Below, one piece after another: positions 61,636 through 64,000 of a stretch of DNA of 64,000 nucleotides. The DNA is from Microcosmobacter sp040493455 (GTDB lineage: Bacteria; Bacteroidota; Bacteroidia; Flavobacteriales; Flavobacteriaceae): the NCBI RefSeq assembly GCF_040493455.1, contig NZ_JANFDA010000006.1, positions 163,994-227,993 of the forward strand. The letters run 5' to 3'. Position 1 is the stretch's first letter, and every line of letters begins with the position of its first letter. Both the position numbers and the translations under genes were made by a program. A model generated the notes under the pieces. It was not told where the DNA came from. It made no database searches and saw only the letters and a program-made list of their open reading frames with translations.

Positions 61636-62790
61636 ATGAAAACATTTTTAAAAACTTCGGTGTTAAGTATTATGATTTTAGGTGCATTGTCTTGTAACGC
61701 CAATGCTAAGCCTAAAAAAGACACAGCAAGCATCATCGAAAAAACAAAGAACTCGGAAGAAAAAAAGCAATATATCAAAGTTGCGTTATTATTAGATACT
61801 AGCAATAGTATGGATGGCTTAATTGACCAAGCAAAGGCTCAACTTTGGGAGATTGTAAATGAACTGTCGTACGCTAAGTGTGAGGAAAAAAAGCCAAATC
61901 TTCAAATTGCTTTATATGAATATGGTAACGATAGGTTAAATGGTGATGAAGGCTATATAAGGCAAGTATTAGGATTTAGTAACGACCTTGATGAAATTTC
62001 AAAAGAACTATTCTCACTAACAACAAATGGAGGTAGTGAATACTGTGGTCATGTAATAAGAACATCTTTAAACCAGCTAAATTGGGGAAATAATGAAGAT
62101 GACTTAAAAATGATATTCATCGCTGGAAACGAGCCGTTTACACAAGGAAAGATTAGCTATAAGGATGCTGCTAAAATAGCTCACAAGAATGACGTAACTG
62201 TGAATACTATTTTTTGTGGGGATTATAATCAGGGAATATCTAGCTACTGGAAAGATGGCGCTGACCTAACACATGGAGATTATATGGCTATAAACCATAA
62301 TAAGGCTACCGTACATATTGCGTCTCCTTACGATAATACAATCTTAGAATTGAACATTAAACTCAATAAAACCTATGTTGGTTATGGTAAAATAGGAAAA
62401 GAAAAAATAGCAATGCAAGCTGAACAAGACGCTAATGCCATATCTTATAGTAGTGCAAATGGTGTAAGTAGAACGGTAAGCAAAAGCTCTCACTTATACA
62501 AAAACTCCTCTTGGGATTTAGTAGATGCTGAAGAAACTGAAGATTTTAAGTATGAAGACCTTAAAGAAGAACAACTTCCTAAAGAATTAAAAGGGAAAAG
62601 CAAATCACAGATTAAGTCTTATATAGCTAAAAAACGAGCAGAACGAAAAGCCATTCAAAAGCAGATTCAAGATTTAAATTTGAGACGTAGAGATTATATT
62701 AAATCTAAATCAAAAACAAATAATGGTCTAGAAAGCGCAATGATTGAAGCGATTAAATCACAAGCGAAGAAGAAAAACTATCAATGGTAG
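61636..62790 (+). CDS. von Willebrand factor A domain lipoprotein
   Basis: 384 aa, lipobox ALSC (Cys20). Residues about 47-230 form a vWA domain with an intact MIDAS motif Asp54-x-Ser-x-Ser58 (LLLDTSNSMDG), the Thr/Asp elements TTNGGSEYCGHVI and MIFIAGNEPFTQG. The C-terminal half is highly charged and helical (ELKGKSKSQIKSYIAKKRAERKAIQKQ). Two cysteines in YCGHV and FCGDY may pair. vWA domains with MIDAS bind protein partners via a metal ion. Partner unknown; co-transcription with the SIMPL-like gene is likely. Confidence 0.88.
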   Translation: MKTFLKTSVLSIMILGALSCNANAKPKKDTASIIEKTKNSEEKKQYIKVALLLDTSNSMDGLIDQAKAQLWEIVNELSYAKCEEKKPNLQIALYEYGNDRLNGDEGYIRQVLGFSNDLDEISKELFSLTTNGGSEYCGHVIRTSLNQLNWGNNEDDLKMIFIAGNEPFTQGKISYKDAAKIAHKNDVTVNTIFCGDYNQGISSYWKDGADLTHGDYMAINHNKATVHIASPYDNTILELNIKLNKTYVGYGKIGKEKIAMQAEQDANAISYSSANGVSRTVSKSSHLYKNSSWDLVDAEETEDFKYEDLKEEQLPKELKGKSKSQIKSYIAKKRAERKAIQKQIQDLNLRRRDYIKSKSKTNNGLESAMIEAIKSQAKKKNYQW

Positions 62791-62806
62791 TGTGTCACTA
62801 GAGAAA

Positions 62807-62840
62807 GAAAAAAGCCTTGAAATTATTCAAGGCTTTTTTC
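62807..62840. terminator. Bidirectional terminator, perfect 15-bp stem
   Basis: GAAAAAAGCCTTGAA (62807-62821) is the exact reverse complement of 62826-62840, with a 4-nt loop ATTA and A/T runs on both sides. It serves the vWA gene on the plus strand and the PorP/SprF gene on the minus strand. Confidence 0.92.
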
Positions 62841-62856
62841 TTAATATATGTTTTTG

Positions 62857-63864
62857 TTAGTTAACCGCTGGACAGTTACATTCAAACTTCTCTCTTCTAC
62901 AATTGAAGTTATATCCAAGTGTTAACTGGTGAAATCCTCCATTATTAAAAACTACTGAGTTTGCTTGGTAAGAATACGTATAAGCAAACACAAAGTTGTT
63001 ATAATCTACACCAACAAAAGGAGTAAAATATTGAAGTTTTTGGCTGCTCACACCAGATCCATCTAAAAATTCAGCACCATCTAAACTTCTTCTATAAGAA
63101 AGTCCTCCCCAAACTCTACCAAAATCCATTTCCTTATATACCTTGGCGTTAAGGTCAAAAGAAGATTCCTTAGTAGCATCCCTATACATAAACATTATAG
63201 AAGGCTCATAACTCCACTCACTACCAAACTTACTAAATGTATTACCTACAGATAATAAATAAGTTCTTAAATTATTGAAGCTTAATCCCTGCTCGTTAAA
63301 GTTTACACCATCATTATTAAGAATATTCTTTACCGTAGCATGCGCATAGAAGTCTATAAAATGATAAGAGAACCCAAAGTCAATGTTGAAATTTGTAGCA
63401 CTCTGCTCTATCCCTTCAATAAGCGGATCGAACCCTTCGTTGATAAACTCTGTTTCATCCAATTTATATTGAATAAACCCTGCGCTTAAACCAAACGAAA
63501 GCATATTAAGATCTATCTCATTTCTCGAAAACATTAAATGATACGCAAAAGTAGCATATCCTCCAACCTGAGAATGGTACCCATTAGAATCATTAAATAA
63601 AATACCTCCAATACCAACTGGAGAATCGCCTACTCTACCATTTACACTTAGAGTCTGCAAACTAGGTGCATCATCTACACCAAACCATTGCTTTCTGGCA
63701 GTTAATCTAACTTTTGCACAGTTAGCTACCCCTGCCATAGATGGGTGTATTAAATAATAGTTATCGGTTAAATAATCTGAGTAAACGGGTAATCCCTCTT
63801 GTGCTACTAGGTTCTTGGTAAAAAATCCAAGAATTGCTATTAAACAACATGTTTTTAATTTCAT
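62857..63864 (-). CDS. PorP/SprF family type IX secretion-associated membrane protein
   Basis: 335 aa outer-membrane beta-barrel. Signal peptide MKLKTCCLIAILGFFTKNLVAQ, then the family signature PVYSDYLTDNYYLIHPSMAGVANCAKVRLTARKQWFGVDDAP and VGIGGILFNDSNGYHSQVGGYATFAYH. Barrel strands continue to QLTLGYNFNCRREKFECNCPAVN. PorP/SprF proteins anchor or stabilise particular cell-surface proteins exported by type IX secretion and are usually encoded next to them. Only 2 nt separate it from the truncated type B sorting-domain gene upstream, its presumed client. Confidence 0.95.
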   Translation of the reverse strand: MKLKTCCLIAILGFFTKNLVAQEGLPVYSDYLTDNYYLIHPSMAGVANCAKVRLTARKQWFGVDDAPSLQTLSVNGRVGDSPVGIGGILFNDSNGYHSQVGGYATFAYHLMFSRNEIDLNMLSFGLSAGFIQYKLDETEFINEGFDPLIEGIEQSATNFNIDFGFSYHFIDFYAHATVKNILNNDGVNFNEQGLSFNNLRTYLLSVGNTFSKFGSEWSYEPSIMFMYRDATKESSFDLNAKVYKEMDFGRVWGGLSYRRSLDGAEFLDGSGVSSQKLQYFTPFVGVDYNNFVFAYTYSYQANSVVFNNGGFHQLTLGYNFNCRREKFECNCPAVN

Positions 63865-63866
63865 AT

Positions 63867-64000
63867 TTATCGTTTTAGGGCAAAATGGGCTTTAAATTCT
63901 GTTCTTTGCTCTGAGTTCGGGTCGTCGTACTCCACCAGGAACCAGTAGTCATTGGTGGGCATCAACTCCCCATTGTAGGTACCGTCCCAGCCAGACCCCT
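63867..64000 (-). CDS. T9SS type B sorting-domain protein (partial, 5' part outside window)
   Basis: Only the last 43 codons are present, open to the right edge. They translate to GWDGTYNGELMPTNDYWFLVEY...FKAHFALKR and stop, the signature of the gliding-motility-associated C-terminal (CHU_C, type B) sorting domain, so the full protein is exported by type IX secretion to the cell surface. The stop is 2 nt before the PorP/SprF start, the usual adhesin-SprF arrangement. Base composition is odd: 56 of the last 100 bases are G or C, against an AT-rich window. Confidence 0.85.
   Translation of the reverse strand, partial: GSGWDGTYNGELMPTNDYWFLVEYDDPNSEQRTEFKAHFALKR

Noticed and set aside
63901..64000. 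GC-rich window end considered as contamination or vector
   Set aside because: It translates to a full type B sorting-domain end in frame and stops 2 nt before a PorP/SprF gene, the expected partner.

Overview
The window is from a low-GC member of the Bacteroidota, very probably a marine Flavobacteriaceae. The evidence is a SusC-type TonB receptor, type IX secretion sorting domains (type A near 45 kb, type B at the right edge), a PorP/SprF protein, DUF6089-uppS-bamA-ompH order, weak Shine-Dalgarno sequences, and many start-proximal boxes of the form TAnnTTTG (the Bacteroidota -7 element). No rRNA, tRNA, CRISPR array, integrase or insertion sequence was seen. No gene-free stretch exceeds about 290 bases.

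1-20.5 kb is a maltose/starch utilisation locus. A divergent susC (minus strand, cut by the left edge) and a LacI-family regulator flank a perfect LacI-type palindrome. Rightwards follow an SLC45-like sugar permease, beta-phosphoglucomutase, GH65 maltose phosphorylase, a GH13 lipoprotein, a lipoprotein with a starch-binding-like domain and two esterase domains, GH31, two more GH13 lipoproteins, GH97 and a small secreted protein. The logic is surface and periplasmic breakdown of alpha-glucans, uptake of maltose, phosphorolysis to glucose plus beta-glucose-1-phosphate, then conversion to glucose-6-phosphate.

20.5-30 kb holds a large GAF protein, a TfoX-like small protein, an HD-PycTM (Pycsar-effector-like) membrane protein, and a compact redox-repair operon: msrB, msrA, a thioredoxin-like protein, a glutaredoxin, selO, a divergent second MsrA and an alpha/beta hydrolase-OsmC fusion. 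A perfect 32-bp palindrome lies inside the glutaredoxin gene, which overlaps selO by 4 nt.

30-34.7 kb holds an aldehyde dehydrogenase, a membrane-anchored metallo-beta-lactamase-fold hydrolase, a short-chain dehydrogenase and an AraC regulator. Two nearly identical promoter cassettes, each with two 15-bp direct repeats at 21-bp period upstream of TACCTTTG, probably make this a small AraC regulon.

34.7-40.5 kb holds a 1225-residue lipoprotein joining a metallophosphoesterase, a middle region with atypical-kinase-like motifs and an Omp85-type barrel; it is followed by a K+ channel and a Na+/H+ antiporter. 40.5-57.4 kb is mostly core: clpX, clpP, tig, a T9SS cargo protein, an alpha/beta hydrolase, pdxJ, a CBS protein, nadK, DUF6089, uppS, bamA, two OmpH/Skp genes, a candidate metal-handling pair, murI, a small CxxC protein and a gamma-carbonic-anhydrase-like protein. 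57.4-64 kb holds a LytTR response regulator with its TPR sensor kinase, a secreted SIMPL-like protein with a von Willebrand A lipoprotein, and a PorP/SprF gene 2 nt downstream of a truncated type-B T9SS protein whose visible end is unusually GC-rich.
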